From Lethocerus indicus (lineage: Eukaryota; Arthropoda; Insecta; Hemiptera; Belostomatidae), in contig JACDQD010000003.1 of the NCBI GenBank assembly GCA_019843655.1, forward strand, positions 11,038,925 to 11,102,924: a stretch of DNA of 64,000 nt, written 5' to 3'. The translations under genes were made by a program, and so were the position numbers. Positions within the stretch are counted from its first letter, which is position 1. Each line of letters begins with the position of its first letter. The notes below the pieces were generated by a model. That model worked only from the letters and a program-made list of their open reading frames with translations, had not been told where the DNA came from and did not search any database. Shown here piece after piece: positions 11,761 through 24,889 of the stretch.

Positions 11761-14700
11761 TCCCCGATGTAATTAAAACGGGCGAAATGACATTCGCGAA
11801 ATTGTTATTAAAAAAAAAATATTTCTCCCTACTCTATATTTTTATGGGCGAGAAAGACGATGAGGGTAGAGTACTAATCAAGTTGGGGCTTAGAGCATTT
11901 ACAAAGTATTCTTTAATATGGCGTAGCATTCGATTTATTGATATTTCGAAAAATCCTGATAACGTAGTATGTTCCCAATACAAAATTCACCCCAATGCCG
12001 AAGAACGTGGCCCATGCAATGACACAATTCTGAATAGAAACAAGATAAATGCCATTTTTGTAGTGTAATAATTTTTGTGTGTATTAATTATAAAATAATA
12101 AGAAGCTGTTAGCATTCAGTGTGTATTTCATAGGCGAATATTCAAACCAGGTAGAAATTCAGGACAGATTAATTAAATTTTCAAGCGCCTTCAAGCGCTT
12201 AGTATTATTTAAGAGAAAACGCTAAGATCTTTTAAACTGACGAGTATTGCTTAAATTTTTAATTTTAGTTTAAACAAATTTTGACTTTTGAACAAGCAAG
12301 GGTGTGCTTCACTAATCTCCTTAAAGAGTAGTTCTTATTAAAGTAAACTCAAAGTAAATGCTACTCAGTCAATAATTTTTAAGATTCCTATTCCAGTATT
12401 ACTGCAGATTTACTAGCTCTATTCTGTTCTAATAATTTCGCTTTAGAAAAACTAAAAGTTTGAATGGAGTAACTTTGATAGCTGAGTTCCCTAAGAAATA
12501 ATAATAGATATGGTTTTTCATAAAAAATGAGCGCAGTAAAATTAACTATTTTGTATCTGCCTGCTTAAACAGTAATTGCCTGTATACAGGTAATTACACC
12601 ACTGTAAACAGTAACAGCACCTGTATAACCTCGAAATGTAAAGTCTAAAACAGTGTCAGCAGTGTATGAATTATTTGAAAAAATCAAATCTAATGACATC
12701 GCCATTCTCAATAATCAGCAGCAAAAAATCAGCAAAATGTTAAGCAGCACAGAAGGTATTCGAGGAATAAAATTAACATAAGGCGTTAAAATTTATGTTA
12801 CTTAAAACAATGAAAATTAAATTGAGTTTATTGTTGACAGGAGTGGACACTATTCGGGCTGAGAGGCTAAACTGGGGGCTGAAATTCCGGCGGGGGTTGG
12901 TCGCCCCCTCCACCTTGATAAACAGACACGCTACCCCCGCAACTCCTTCGACGACTTCAAAGCGGACAACCGGTATTTGTATCGATTTTTGTTATCCCCG
13001 CAGTCCCAGAGTTCACGGCGTTACCGGCCCCCCAGCATGCGGACAGGAAAAATTCCTTACAATATAGCTATACGATTAGTTTAAACAATAGGAAATTCAG
13101 GAAACTGTTAATAACATTTATTCTTGCTTGCAATATCAGTGAAATTAAATTTGCAATAAAATGAAGCCGGCTGAAAACTCAGGCTTGATGCCTCCTGTCG
13201 GCGTGCTTTTCCTCCTCATTACCATATTTTAATTACCTACCGAAAGAATCTCTAATTAGGTGTAGATGCACATAAAGTTTTAATGCGATATTAGTCATTA
13301 TTGAACTTGAGCTTGTATTTGTTCACAGATATATATTTCTTCACTGATAGGAACTATAAATAGTAACATCGTTATACCAATTATACACTGAACGAACATG
13401 AATGAAAAATTCTTGGATTAAAAATCTATCTCACATGATTGTCATATGATTTAAATGTGGTTACGCGTGGTATATACATAACAATATTTTGTTGAAATAA
13501 GCCAGGACTAAAGATTCTATTTTTTTTGGGAGAAAGACCCTTTCAGTGCCTCCTAGGGATCCTTCAGAGGCTTCAAAAGGTTTCTCTTTTTTAAATAGTC
13601 CTTAAGTCGTCTTGAAAGGGGAAGGAAACATTAACTCCAGATTTAAAACTCCAGAGGAGCAGGGCAGGATTGAAGTCAAACAAAAGCTTAAATTTTTAAG
13701 CAGTCCGCGTTATATCCCTCTCTTCAACGGGAGGCGACATTTCTCTCATCACTCATTCGAAACAGAAAAATATCCCGGCAGATCCAGCTTTGAATTTTAT
13801 GCGCATATTATTCATTTTCTAGGTTACTTCTAGGTTTCTAGGTTCATTTTCACTCTGAGTTAAATGTTGGAATTAGGGTACCTATTATATATAGGGAAAA
13901 CTGTCCTGCGATTTAAAATATAATTCGAGAACTTTTCTCGATTATAATGCTGTAGTGCCTTTTGTTGCCGAAATTATACCTTACGACCGAATAGGCCAGT
14001 GGGGAGATAAGATCCGAGGTTGAAACGCATAAAGATATCTTTAGCTAATAATAAACTTCATTGGGTAAGTACAGTAGGACTATTTACAGATGTTCCTACA
14101 GCTACCTCCTTCAAGTGGTATATCACTACCGTCCTTAGTGTGATTTCGATGTGATACGTCGGGTTGGAGTAAGCTACGGAACTCGTTAACCTGTTTCATT
14201 TCCGGTGGAAGGGTTTTTGAAAATGTCCAAAGGATATCTTTCATCGAGATATAGGTCCCCTACGGCGTTCCATTTGTTTTCAATTACTCGGCTTGCAATT
14301 GCTTTCTCCAAAGTATGTTATTGGTTCGACCGTCCTGACGAAGGGAATCTCTCCGACTACACGTTCTCGTCGGTCGTAATTAAAAAAAGGACTCTACAGG
14401 CTTGTAGAGGACCCTAGGCGTAAACGGGAGCTGTCCTGCTTACGCATTCCGGATCCTTGAACCTGGAGGCTTGACCGGATTATCTGCCGGCTCTCGGTGA
14501 ACTGTTTACATTGGGTCCCTGTCAAGAGCCAAACACAAACAAGAGGAGGCCCGGGCGGCTGTGTTCGTCCCCGCACAGTGTGCGTGTCTCGATAGGGACT
14601 TTTGTTGATGCTAAGAACCACTGTTGGTAGCGGGTTATCTGATCTCTTTAAAAGGGGTGTTAAGAACGCTGATGCCGTCGGATTCCTTCCTAGTGGCGCG

Positions 14701-15190
14701 TGGCCGAGATGTTATTGTTATATGAAGAGTCTTATATGAAGAATGGAAAGGGAAATTGTATTACCAGAATAACTGACTACATTTCCTAAATAAATTAAAA
14801 TATTATTGAAGTGGCGAATAGTTTTGTTATTTGTATTCAACTTCTCATATATTTCAAATTTCATTCTCACTTTTTCATCCCGTTTGTGGCGTAATTTTTA
14901 CATAGCGGGACTGTCGCTATTTTCCGCCTCCAGTCTCCTCAGGCCCTATACTAACTTAGGCAGTAAAGTTGCATAACGACTACAATAAGTAGAACCTTAT
15001 TTTGCCAGTACAACATTTCACATTACTGTCTATTAGCACTATTGGGGACCATATTTCCCTGCTAGGTCTGACCTGCGGTTGCGATGACGGGTGCCAGGTT
15101 AACTGTAGACTTAAAATCAGGAAATCATGAAACGAGCGTGTATACATTCACCTAGATATTGTTCTGTAGACAGGTATGTTGACCGGTTAG
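11761..15190. other. AT-rich non-coding DNA with small GC patches
   Basis: Mostly AT-rich. GC-rich patches lie at about 12850-13050 and 14400-14700. The frames 12795-13067 and 13612-13833 are open but unrecognised. A 26-bp palindrome sits at 12572-12597. No RNA gene or transposon is recognised. Confidence 0.5.
12572..12597. repeat. 26-bp near-perfect palindrome
   Basis: The sequence is its own reverse complement apart from one position pair (12578/12591). The centre is CCTGTATACAGG (12579-12590) and the flanks are GTAATT and AATTAC. It may be a dimer-binding site or a cruciform-prone sequence. It resembles the ATTCCTGTA inverted repeat near 11.0 kb. Confidence 0.75.
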
Positions 15191-16330
15191 CGAGATGGTG
15201 GGAGAAGACAGGTAGAGGCGTGTTCCGAAGGGGGGGGGGTTTCGGGCGGCTATGAGATAGGCCCGGAGTATCATCGTGGGCGTGGCCTTGTTCCCTCCGA
15301 GCCCCTTCCTTTTATCACGAGGCCCATGCTGTCTTCAGGTAACAGACCCGTACGAAAGAATGCGATTGTAATAAAATCTACATTTACCTCCCTCGATTTA
15401 ATCGATATCCCTTTTAATTATAAAGCATAGATTAGGGTTACGATAGGCAGGCCACCTTCTAACCCATTTCCGTGAAAGGACTAAGAACATATGCCTCAGT
15501 TTCATGCCAGTCTACTGTCCTACGATATGTTTGCAATTATTGTTTTACAAAGGTTGATAATAAAAAGCCCGATGGAGGTTATAGTCTTTTTTGTCGGAAT
15601 TTCAGGGGGAGAAGTGGGTAGCGGGTCAGTGGTAATTTGCCGTAAGCGATGAGACTGTGGCTGAGGCGGTTGGAAATGTAACTGTAACGCGTGGGCAGAA
15701 TGCGAACCCCCCGGCTAGTGAGTGGGTGAGCGAGTGAGTGGAGTTGTAGGAGGTATTCTTTCTGAGTCGTCCACGGGGAGCGCTAAGGTGGACGGTGGGC
15801 CCTCCCCCCTCTAGGTTTACCCTCCTCACTCAATCCTTCTCACTCCCTCTCTCTCTCTCTCTCTCTCTCTCCCTCTTTCTCTCTACTCTCTCTCCGGCCT
15901 CTCTCTTTCTCCCTCTGTCTTTCGGTGTCCCTCTGTTGTGTCGCGCCGCGGCTGCCCCCGCACTCAACTATTGACAGTTGGCTCTCCCCGTACCCGGTTC
16001 CCAACGCGACTCTGAGACCGCCCTCGGAATATAGAAATAAAAAAGGCGATTAGAAATTCGTGCACGCGACTTTGGCTCCCGGTCGGTGCCGGCCAGTCGG
16101 TCCCAGTGTGCCGTCCGAGCTCCATCCACCCAATCGGGACATACCCGGCGGTAGGCCGATAACGGGCAGACGGCCGGATGATGAGATCAAAACCGGTCGC
16201 CAGGCGTTTAGCTCAAGGTAAGCCTCTCGATTTTGCCCAATGCTTCCCTTGGAACTGTGCACCCGTGCCAGTCAATTAGGTTCAAATTTGAACCATCCGA
16301 CCAGTGTCATGCGCTAATGAAGGCGGGAAG
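15191..16330. other. CpG-rich island with long CT tract
   Basis: A GC- and CpG-rich block contains a run of G near 15230 and a CT tract at 15845-15920. Short open frames at 15626-15829 and 16050-16262 (minus) have no recognisable domain. The block ends abruptly against the AT-rich desert. Confidence 0.5.
15845..15920. repeat. CT-rich microsatellite, compound
   Basis: A nearly pure CT run of about 26 bases is followed by interrupted CT/CCCT/TTTCT units to about 15920. It is pyrimidine-only apart from a few positions. Confidence 0.85.
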
Positions 16331-19300
16331 GACTTTCGAAATAGTTATCAAATGTCAAACGGACGCCCTCATCTGCGTTTTATGCCATTTAGTGTGCTTA
16401 AATTACGTTTGATCTGGAATGCAAAATCACCATGTTTTTTGGTGAATCAGTGTTCATATTAATTAATAAAAAACAAAAGACATTTTCTACAAATCCTCGG
16501 AGGTTTAAATTTCGTCGTAATTACAATAACGGCATTACTCTCTGAAGATATTATTTTTCCCCCAAACGGACTAAATTCGGCAATTATTATATCTCACTGC
16601 TACGATTCGTTAAAACATCTTTCGCACATTTGAATAGTGGATTTGAATATTTGGATAGTGTGTTTTCGTCCTGTTTTGATAAGTGTATCTTGATAACTAT
16701 TTTAAAGGTAAACTCGTATTAGAATTACTAATAACTTATTTCGAAGACGTAACATTCGTGATATATAATTTTCTAGAATTTTCGCACTCGCGTCAACATC
16801 TCTGGAGTACGACTCTCCGGACGAAATAAAAATGTTATTGTACAGATTAGAAAAATGGAATATATTTAGTTTTATGTTTAACAGAAATAGCCAACATACT
16901 ACTCTGGAGAAGTGGTGGAAATAAATACATATTTTTGACATCTACATTAACCTACCCTAATTTATTTTACCTTCTAAAAACAAGAAAAATGACGTAGAAA
17001 AAATATTTGGGCTCATTTCTTATGTACATTTTATTATTTTCTGGCTGGGACAAAGTAATAAATGTCAGATAATAAAAATTATACGACTTCGCCAATAAAA
17101 ACGAAAATAGTACGCAGCAGTAGTAAGAAAATCGCATAAAAATTATTACTAACCAAAACACTACGTTATTATTCGAAAACGATATTAATTACTGCGCTGG
17201 TCGACAAATTACGACTTTATCTGAGAATACCTGAGCGACTTTTGGCAGTGATAACTTGTATTTAACGGGCACTAAACATTTTAAAATTCCTATTAGAAAT
17301 GATGAGTTTTCTGGAAATATTTGCATTTACGCAGCATCTGCAAAACAGATGTCAGAATCATAAGCTTTTAATCGAATTGTTACTTGGTTACTTTGGAAGT
17401 AGACCGTCTGTTCAGTTCAATTGGAAGAGACATAGTCAAGTTTATAATGTAATAAATCATTATATACTTGACTATGTTTTTTTTGTGCGTTCAGACCCTT
17501 CAGGATTTTTTGTTGATATATCCATTACTTAAACATTGTTGTTGTCCACCTGCATACTTGTTATTGTAACACATATTCTGGTGGAATCTGATATCGGTTG
17601 ACAACTAGTGGGAGGCCGTATTTCGCGTATAGCAATACGCGCCCGGCTCGTTATTCTCTGCTCTCTAGGCCGCTGAATTGGGCCCTGCCCCCCCCCTCCC
17701 AATTATGCCGTTTCCATCAAATTCAATAGCCATTGTTGTTGAACCTCCCAACAGCAGCCGCGTACCGAATTACATTCCCCTGGCTAATATAGGAATTGCT
17801 CTAATTATTTGGCATTGTTTTGCCCTACCAGATACGATCAATTATTAATAGAGGAAATGTGGATCGATTCACCGGCTTCCGTTAGGAATTACGAACAGGA
17901 ATGTTTTCCGACGGGCGTTAATAAATTCCAAATAGAGAAATATTCTAGGATAGAACAAGGAAGACGATTAATATTCAAGTTTAGGAAAATCATATGTCAA
18001 TACCCTATTAAATTGTAAAGTTGTAAATTTAATATAATTACTAAAAAATATAATATCTAAAATAATATAGATCTAATGTTGAAATCGAAATTAGAGTTCT
18101 AAAATACGAGTAATAATTGACCAATAAATAATACCATCTATTTCCGACACTACGTTGAAAATACAAAGCCATTAGCTTTAGGTATTATTTAATAAAATTC
18201 AGGTTTGTATTTATGCAGTTGTTACAATGACATTTCGTTGACAGGATTATTTTATAATGAAGAAATTACCAGCATAAAATATTACTAGCATTGTATCATC
18301 GTTATTTCACAAATTTACGAATTCATTAAATTGTTATGACAAGGAATCAATTTTATAAAATGATTGAATTGAAAAATCAGTTCAACAGTTCTTGCGCTTT
18401 GACAAGATATTTCCAAAGTGTGCCCATTGTTGTCCATTTGGGTACGGGAAAAGACTTTTGTCGCCTCAAGAATCCTTATAAACAATCTTTGGGAGGATCG
18501 ATTCCATTGTTCTAATAATCACAATATTTTCCTTCGGGAGTTGTGTATTTCGAAACGGTGTCGCGGTTTACATAACAATCTGATGGGCCGCGGTTTACAT
18601 ATAAACATATTGTACATTTGAAGCTCATCAGCGGCAAGGTTGCTTAATTTTCCGCTGTCTAAAAGATCGAAAACTTCCTTTCCAATATCATTCACTATTG
18701 AGAAAACCATAAAATAATAAGGCAATACAGAGGATGATGGTATAATTATGGTAAACTATTTCTGTATTTATATGGAAAGAAGTACTAATAAGTACTTACA
18801 GCGAGTTAAGTTTTGTTTGCGACATTCGCCTTATCCCGTCTACTGTAAACCGGGGAGGATTATAAAATGGTATATTTGGTAATTGCCATAAGAGTATTTG
18901 GATGACAATGTTATCAATAAGGATAATGACTACAGTACTCATAAAATACTATCTTATATCATGGCGCAGCTTAGGTCTCGATAAGATGAGAAAAATCATT
19001 TCCATGTAACAATTTTTTCAGAGCTCGGTTCAGAAATCGGTTTTAATTAGAATGAATCAGAGCGCTGAATTCTCAAAACGTCGTCACGTCGTTTTATCGC
19101 CAGTGTTGACGGAAAAATAATAAATGTCGGAATGTTCTCGGATAAGATTTTATGCTCGGCCTCAATTGGCGCGTTGATAGTTTCAAGTTTCAGAACATGA
19201 CTTCTGTCGCGGTATCGTAAGGCTGTTTTGTTAATGTAAACAGGTGAGTTATTTCTGTGTTGCGCAGAAATGGATTGTATTTCCTCGGAATTCATAAGTG

Positions 19301-21720
19301 ATACTGAGTTCTGACTAACCCGATTAGTTTTGTAGTCTGGAAGTATGGGTGAACTAATTTTAGGGATTTATCCCGCAGGAGCCTTATCTCCTGCCTTACT
19401 CTGACTAACTATTAGGGTTATGTTGCTTTTTCATTGTACACGTATTAACTGTAATTCGTGCAACTAATTAAAAATAGGTAATTTTGGTATTTATACTCTA
19501 TGAACAAATGGTTCTTTTCCCACCCGCCAAAGAACCCTCTGAGAATCCTCTAAGAAATGAGGATTTACTTCATTTGTGCCTATAGTTGTTTATTAGGTAG
19601 TTTTTTCTCAATTTGCTTCTTTGAATTTATGCTTGATCGGTTCGGTCAACAGGTAAATCTCGTACGGATGAAGGTCCTGCTTGTACTGTTGCTGTGATGG
19701 TGTTTCGGGTTATTCAAATCATCAATTAATTTTACATTTTGTATTGATATTTTGGTTTTGGAATAACAAACACAAAAAGTGGAAAGGTTATTATACGGTA
19801 GCAAACTCAAATAATTCTTATAATAATGCTCATTGTTTGAATCTTTGCGGCATTTCAAGCTTTCGAATGGAACGGACTGCCTATTTTTGCTGTTCAGTTA
19901 GAGCCTACTCTTACTCTAGTTTAAAGTAAATTGTTTAAAGTAAATTTCATCGTTAATAGCCTACAGCGTATTAGATAAGTGCCATCTTATCAAGAGTGGC
20001 AAGGGATGCGATGAAAGCGGGAGTGATTTACAGTTTTGGTTTCATCCACAAGTGGGTATAACAGTCACAGGCAGGGTAGTTTTGTATTGAAGACTTACTT
20101 TTCTAGTTACCTTGAAACAGGGTACGTTGACCCTGTCGGGGCTACTTTTAAACTTCACTGAGGAAAGTTTCCACTTTTCCCTCTGCCACTCTTGCACTAA
20201 GGGTTGCTTGATCCTGCTTCCCCCTAGATTTTTAAGCCAATTTTAAAGAATGTCAGAGTATAATACTCTGAAATTAACTCCCGAAAGTAGGGTTTTACAA
20301 TTTTTAGTTTCAGTTTAGTGTAAATAATTTTAAGAAAATTGATATAATATTTATATTAAATTGTATAATCATAATTAATTTTCAATATCGTTGTTTAATA
20401 AGTATTATTTAGATAATTAATTTTAACCGAATTTATTGGCGGCTCATAAGGTTTTGGAATGGCATAATTCCTGTGATAGAACGCTTTAAGAGTACACTCT
20501 TCTGGCATCTCCGATTTTTCGAGGGAATAAAATATTTTAAAAAGCTATCTAGGTGTAAAGAGTTGGGGATCAAAGCTGAAGTTTCTGAAATCGGGCGTCA
20601 AGCTGGTTAATAAAATCGGTTTCACTAAACACTTTTCTCTCTTTTTTGTAGTTCTTTTCCTCTCCTTTCAAACTCAAATCCCGCCCGGATATTCATAGGG
20701 GCGCTCATGAACACGAGTCGCCCCCCAAAACAAGATGTGTTTTACACACGGCAACCGGAATTGAGCCGGCGGATTCATTAGCTATTCAAAATGATTCGGG
20801 TTCATGCCACCGTAAAAGGGGCAAACAATAACCTTAATGGGTGTTAGAAACATTCAGCGCGTGTATTACCAACTAGATTCGCTCCGAATTGTTCTTCTGT
20901 TTTTTTTTGCGATAGGATTCACAGGACAATCCAGTTGGCAATGGAACAAGTAAAATTAAAGTCAAAATTACGGTATTTAGGGAATAAGTAGAATTATCGC
21001 TATTTTCCACGCCTTTCGTGTTACATAAATTTCCGTATATTCATCTGTGAAATAAATTTCAGTATTAATGTAAACATGTATGCGTCGAAAACAAACTATC
21101 GTCGTTTGAACTACCAAACCCCGAGAACCACAAGATTATCAATTCATATATAGTAATAGAAAATCATTGACCGTCTCTTATTTTTTTTTTGATAAACATA
21201 AACATGACATTATGTTTACCGACGTTCGTTTTCAATGTTGATGAAATATATGAATTGACCTGCTTGTTGAAAAATTCAACAGCCATATTATAAGTCAGTA
21301 TCAATGCAAAAAATGGTTGTGCCTCTGTGGTATTGGTAAACATATTTTCTACTGTGTCCAATTGACAATGCCGTCTTGTTCTGTATTTAAGTCAGTTTTA
21401 TTTGTACAGTTACCTCCTTTTAGTGAATAAGAGAAGCGCACTAAATAAAGCCCCCTAAATAATTCGCTGCAATTATTTAAAAGCTAAAAATTAAATGGAT
21501 ATTCTATACACTACTAAAGAATATTTCTGAAATTGCCTTAACTAATGGCAAAATAATTAGTGGGGTTGTTATCCCGTAAATAAACTTACAAGATAACTTG
21601 TAAATAACTTTACAAGAATCAACTCTTACTTATTACTTAATATACTGATCTTAAAGAAAGACGGAACTGCATTTGAGTGAACTGTTCGAATATTAATTCA
21701 CCGGAATCGTGATCGGTGAA
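16331..21720. other. AT-rich desert of about 5.4 kb
   Basis: This is the longest AT-rich stretch of the window, with stop codons dense in all frames and only a short GC-rich interruption near 17600-17720 and a few around 20690-20760. Several open frames of 60-82 codons occur at chance length with no recognisable domain. The one structural feature is the hairpin at 17423-17484. Confidence 0.55.
17423..17484 (+). repeat. Long hairpin: 20-bp arms plus wobble extension, 8-base loop
   Basis: The left arm, 17430-17449, begins ACATAGTCAAGT; the right arm, 17458-17477, ends ACTTGACTATGT. They pair over 20 positions with one T/T mismatch (17442/17465) around an 8-base loop (17450-17457). As plus-strand RNA the stem extends to about 27 pairs, because a GGAAGAG stretch on the left can pair with a U run on the right through G-U and A-U pairs. 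The size and shape fit a short miRNA-precursor-like hairpin, or a collapsed inverted repeat from a MITE. I do not recognise a known miRNA seed, so the class is open. Confidence 0.6.
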
Positions 21721-24211
21721 CTTATATTTGCAAGGGGAGGGATTGATCAGGGGGATTATCCATGTCAAGGACGGGTTCGTCTCGGGGAGCCGCTCGATAA
21801 CTCACTTTATGTCCGTTTATATCCCTGAGCCCGCCTCCTCCTCCCATCGATAAATGGAGGGCGGACAGAAAAAAAGGCGGCATTCTTTCGACCCCACGAC
21901 TGTAAGAGTTTTCCTCGGACAGATTCGGCGAGCGATCGATGCGAGAAAATCGCGAGGCTAAATTTTCTTCGGGGAAAACACGAGAGACCCTCCGGGCGTT
22001 GGTACCGGTTGATAACACGCCTCGGTCAGACCTAATATTTACACATATCGCACTTCTGCATTGTTGTTTATTGACTCGCTTATTTGGTTACAAGCTCTCA
22101 CAGAAGTAGAGAAAACTTATATTTCGTGTAACCTCAGAAATTTTATTTCCTTCACATCTTCCGCCCGAAATCGCAATCGTTTCATTGCATTTTTGTCGAA
22201 TTTTTCTAAAACAAATTTAATCACGTGAGTCAACTTACATTTCAGTTACCTAACAATAGGTTTGACTTGTAGATTTTGTTCGTAGAATTGCATCCGGTAA
22301 TCGTTATATTTATCAAACCGCTGAAAATATTTCTTCTACAAGACTGACGTATTTTTAATTAACTTGTTTTTATACCGTACCCGCGGTTTATATTAATTTA
22401 TTTACGAAACTGTAAAAAATAAATTACGTCGCGTTTTCCCTCACTGCGTGCTCTGGATTATCTGGTTGCAATTTTAATTTCCAGTTTGTGATAAGCCCCA
22501 GAGGTCCTTATGAGTCGGGTTGGCGTACACACTGGCGGCTGTTACACCCGTGTCGCTTTGCCGATGCGGGTGACAGTGCTGGAGCCTGGGCAAGAGATTT
22601 AGATTTATAGCGGCCGAGATTAAGGTCGTGATTTAATGCGGGTCTAACTAACGCGAATGAAAATCGTGTGACGAGTTAATGTTATCTCAAAGTCCTTTTC
22701 CGAGAGTAGGATGGCTGTAATAATATTATTATCCAGATTTTTATTGGTGCGCTCCGATTATTCGAGAGGGTGAATTCGGTTCATTTTCATCTTCTCCAAT
22801 TCCCCGCCTTTCTCTCATTTCAAAGGTAAGTTCCGCCTTACAAAACTTCGGTCTGAAGTTTGACCTCGGAACTTTGTAGCTTATGCAATAGGGTCGACCT
22901 GTTTTCCCCAAAACAGTTAAATGATAATATTTACAGCTGACAGAAAATACATTTGAATGCGTGAGTGAAATTATCAATGATATTAAAATATTATGACCGA
23001 AATTCATTTTAGTCTACATATTAAGGTGTGCACACGACATGTTATAGTTTGGCATAAGAACATCTCTTTGTCAATTAAACAACTTTGTTAAACAATCCTG
23101 ATATTTTTCCGTATAAATACCTAAAGTTTGGGGGTATTGTTAGTAGCGTTTGTATCACCCAAATAAAACGTTAATCTCGCCGGTCGGCTTGGAAATTCTA
23201 GAGTTGTGATTGATCGGCAGATTTCGGATTAAAAAAAAATCTCAGCAGGCGAACTGAAAACGGTCTATAATCGTGACGGTTGTTTATCAAAAATTTGAAA
23301 CCTCTCCAAACTGAAATTGGACCGATTTTCCCGACCAGTTGAGTCGGGCGTCGCGTGTTTATCTCGCAGTTCTTCAATTTCAGGAAACTGAGTCAAACCC
23401 CCCCCCGCGGGAGGAAAACAGAAACTAGAGCCGAGTTTTATCCGTCGCCCATTTCAAAACTGCCCCACCTCCCGCCCACCCTTTCGCCTAATCGGAGTAC
23501 GATTATCGAATTTCAGGAAATTTTCAGCGTTTATAGAATAACTGACTCCCGGCCAGCTGTAGGTGTACCGACACCAGAGATTGGCAAATAATCGGGCATT
23601 GAGTTATTGCCGCGTTGCACTCACCAGGTTTCAATTTCCCGCCCGATTTCTTTTTCACTGAGAGATTTTATTTATTTGTTTTCTGCTTTATTTATCGAGT
23701 GGTCGGAAAGTTGCGGTATAGGAATTTTATTACCCATACCGACAATAATTTGTGATCATTTACTTATTTTTATATTCTGTCTTCGTAATTATGTCTCTTA
23801 TGTACAATTCTGAGGTGATTTTGTTAAGCTGTGAGAGTTGGGATAATTTTCCTGTTCATTTTTCTGGTGTTACGAAATCAACTCTCGGTAGTACACCTAA
23901 TTTTTCGAAATCACGACCTATTAAACGCTTTTTAATACTCTGTTTTCTTCCTTAATATAGTGATTGTACTGAGTCTGAAGCACTGCCAATTATATCAATT
24001 ATAAATGCGTTAAATATTTTAATGGAATATGCTGTATGTGTGCTAATATGATTGCAATAAGTGATATGAATGCATTCAAAATTTTATGAGTGCCAATTTT
24101 CAATTTATTATTCGGGAAAAACCCTTTTCTCGCAATAGACCAGGTAAAGTAAAAAGCGCGGACCGCTTTGTGTGCGCCCGCCACTATTCGACCGCGACAG
24201 AATTTTTTTAG
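21721..24211. other. Mixed non-coding DNA with CpG-rich patches
   Basis: CpG-rich patches at about 21720-22020, 22490-22680 and 23330-23590 alternate with AT-rich DNA. A C run lies near 23399-23406. Overlapping short frames on both strands are not recognised. No 5' end of the hAT element that follows can be found here. Confidence 0.5.
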
Positions 24212-24253
24212 TCAGAACTAGAGTTAGAAATTTCGGACCTTAAGAATTATATT

Positions 24254-24517
24254 TTGCCAAAATCCTCAATATCAGAGGACCTATGGAACATAGTCGACAA
24301 AGGAAGGTTCCCATTTATGATAAAAGAATATAAAGTCAAATCGATTTTCGGGTCAACGTATTTATGCAAATCATTGTTTTCAAACATGAATTTAATAAAT
24401 CACGATATAGATCTCACCAATGAGCATCCTCATGATTGTTTTCTAACAGGATTATCGTCATACTCTCTTAATTACGAGGTACTGGCCCATGAAATGCAAT
24501 GCCAAAGATCACACTGA
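24254..24517 (+). pseudogene. hAT transposase fragment (C-terminal dimerisation domain)
   Basis: Only the last part of the transposase remains: 87 residues from this point, with the open frame reaching back to 24212. There is no ATG at the 5' edge; the frame simply enters from degenerate sequence. The protein would lack the BED zinc finger and the DDE catalytic core and cannot transpose DNA. The intact reading frame over about 100 codons, with a correct end at the family's usual RSH-stop position, suggests a fairly young insertion or, less likely, selection on the fragment. Confidence 0.82.
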
Positions 24518-24766
24518 CAGATCGATATTTTCTGTTTTCTTTTACTTTTTAAAAATGATTTCTATGTATGCATATTTTTTGTTTACTTTGTATTACGTTT
24601 TGTATGTACGTTTCTTTGTGTGTATGTAATTTGAACAATAATTTTATTATTTTGAAATTATTTTTGTTCATTATTTTTTATCTTTGTCCAATCATAAATA
24701 TCCTTAAAAAATAGGTGGCGCCCGTCGCCCTACCGATATTTTAGAATGCGCTCTAGGGAATAAAAC

Positions 24767-24781
24767 GGTTGGGAACCCCTG
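24767..24781 (+). repeat. hAT 3' terminal inverted repeat
   Basis: GGTTGGGAACCCCTG is the reverse complement of the hAT-type terminus CAGGGGTTCCCAACC. It lies 250 bases after the transposase stop codon, where the element's end is expected. Confidence 0.8.
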
Positions 24782-24889
24782 GTTTAGAGTCTCCTCTAAG
24801 AGGAAACTTTGAGTTTCCTAGTATGTTACGTGAGTATTTTACTGCAATATTTCGATCGGCACAGAACCTGAGTCAGACGTGGTGATCAT

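Larger units (their letters stand above)
24212..24781 (+). mobile_element. hAT transposon remnant: transposase C-terminus and 3' terminal repeat
   Basis: This is the end of a hAT-superfamily DNA transposon. The frame is open from 24212 to the TGA at 24515-24517 and contains the hAT C-terminal dimerisation domain. The diagnostic stretch is FGSTYLCKSLFSNMN, followed by LTNEHPHDC, LSSYSLNYEVLAHEMQ and a terminal RSH. This pattern is the tail of GTF2IRD2-like transposases. The usual R-x-R-L motif before TNEH has decayed. After the stop comes an AT-rich tail of about 250 bases ending in GGTTGGGAACCCCTG (24767-24781), the reverse complement of a hAT terminal repeat beginning CAGGGGTTCCCAACC. The next 8 bases (24782-24789) would be the target duplication, but I find no matching 5' copy and no 5' terminal repeat, so the element is 5'-truncated or split. 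The zinc-finger and catalytic parts are absent. Confidence 0.85.

Noticed and set aside
15993..16010. GGTTCCCAAC resembling a hAT terminal repeat
   Set aside because: The leading CAGGG is missing, and no transposase, partner repeat or target duplication is nearby.
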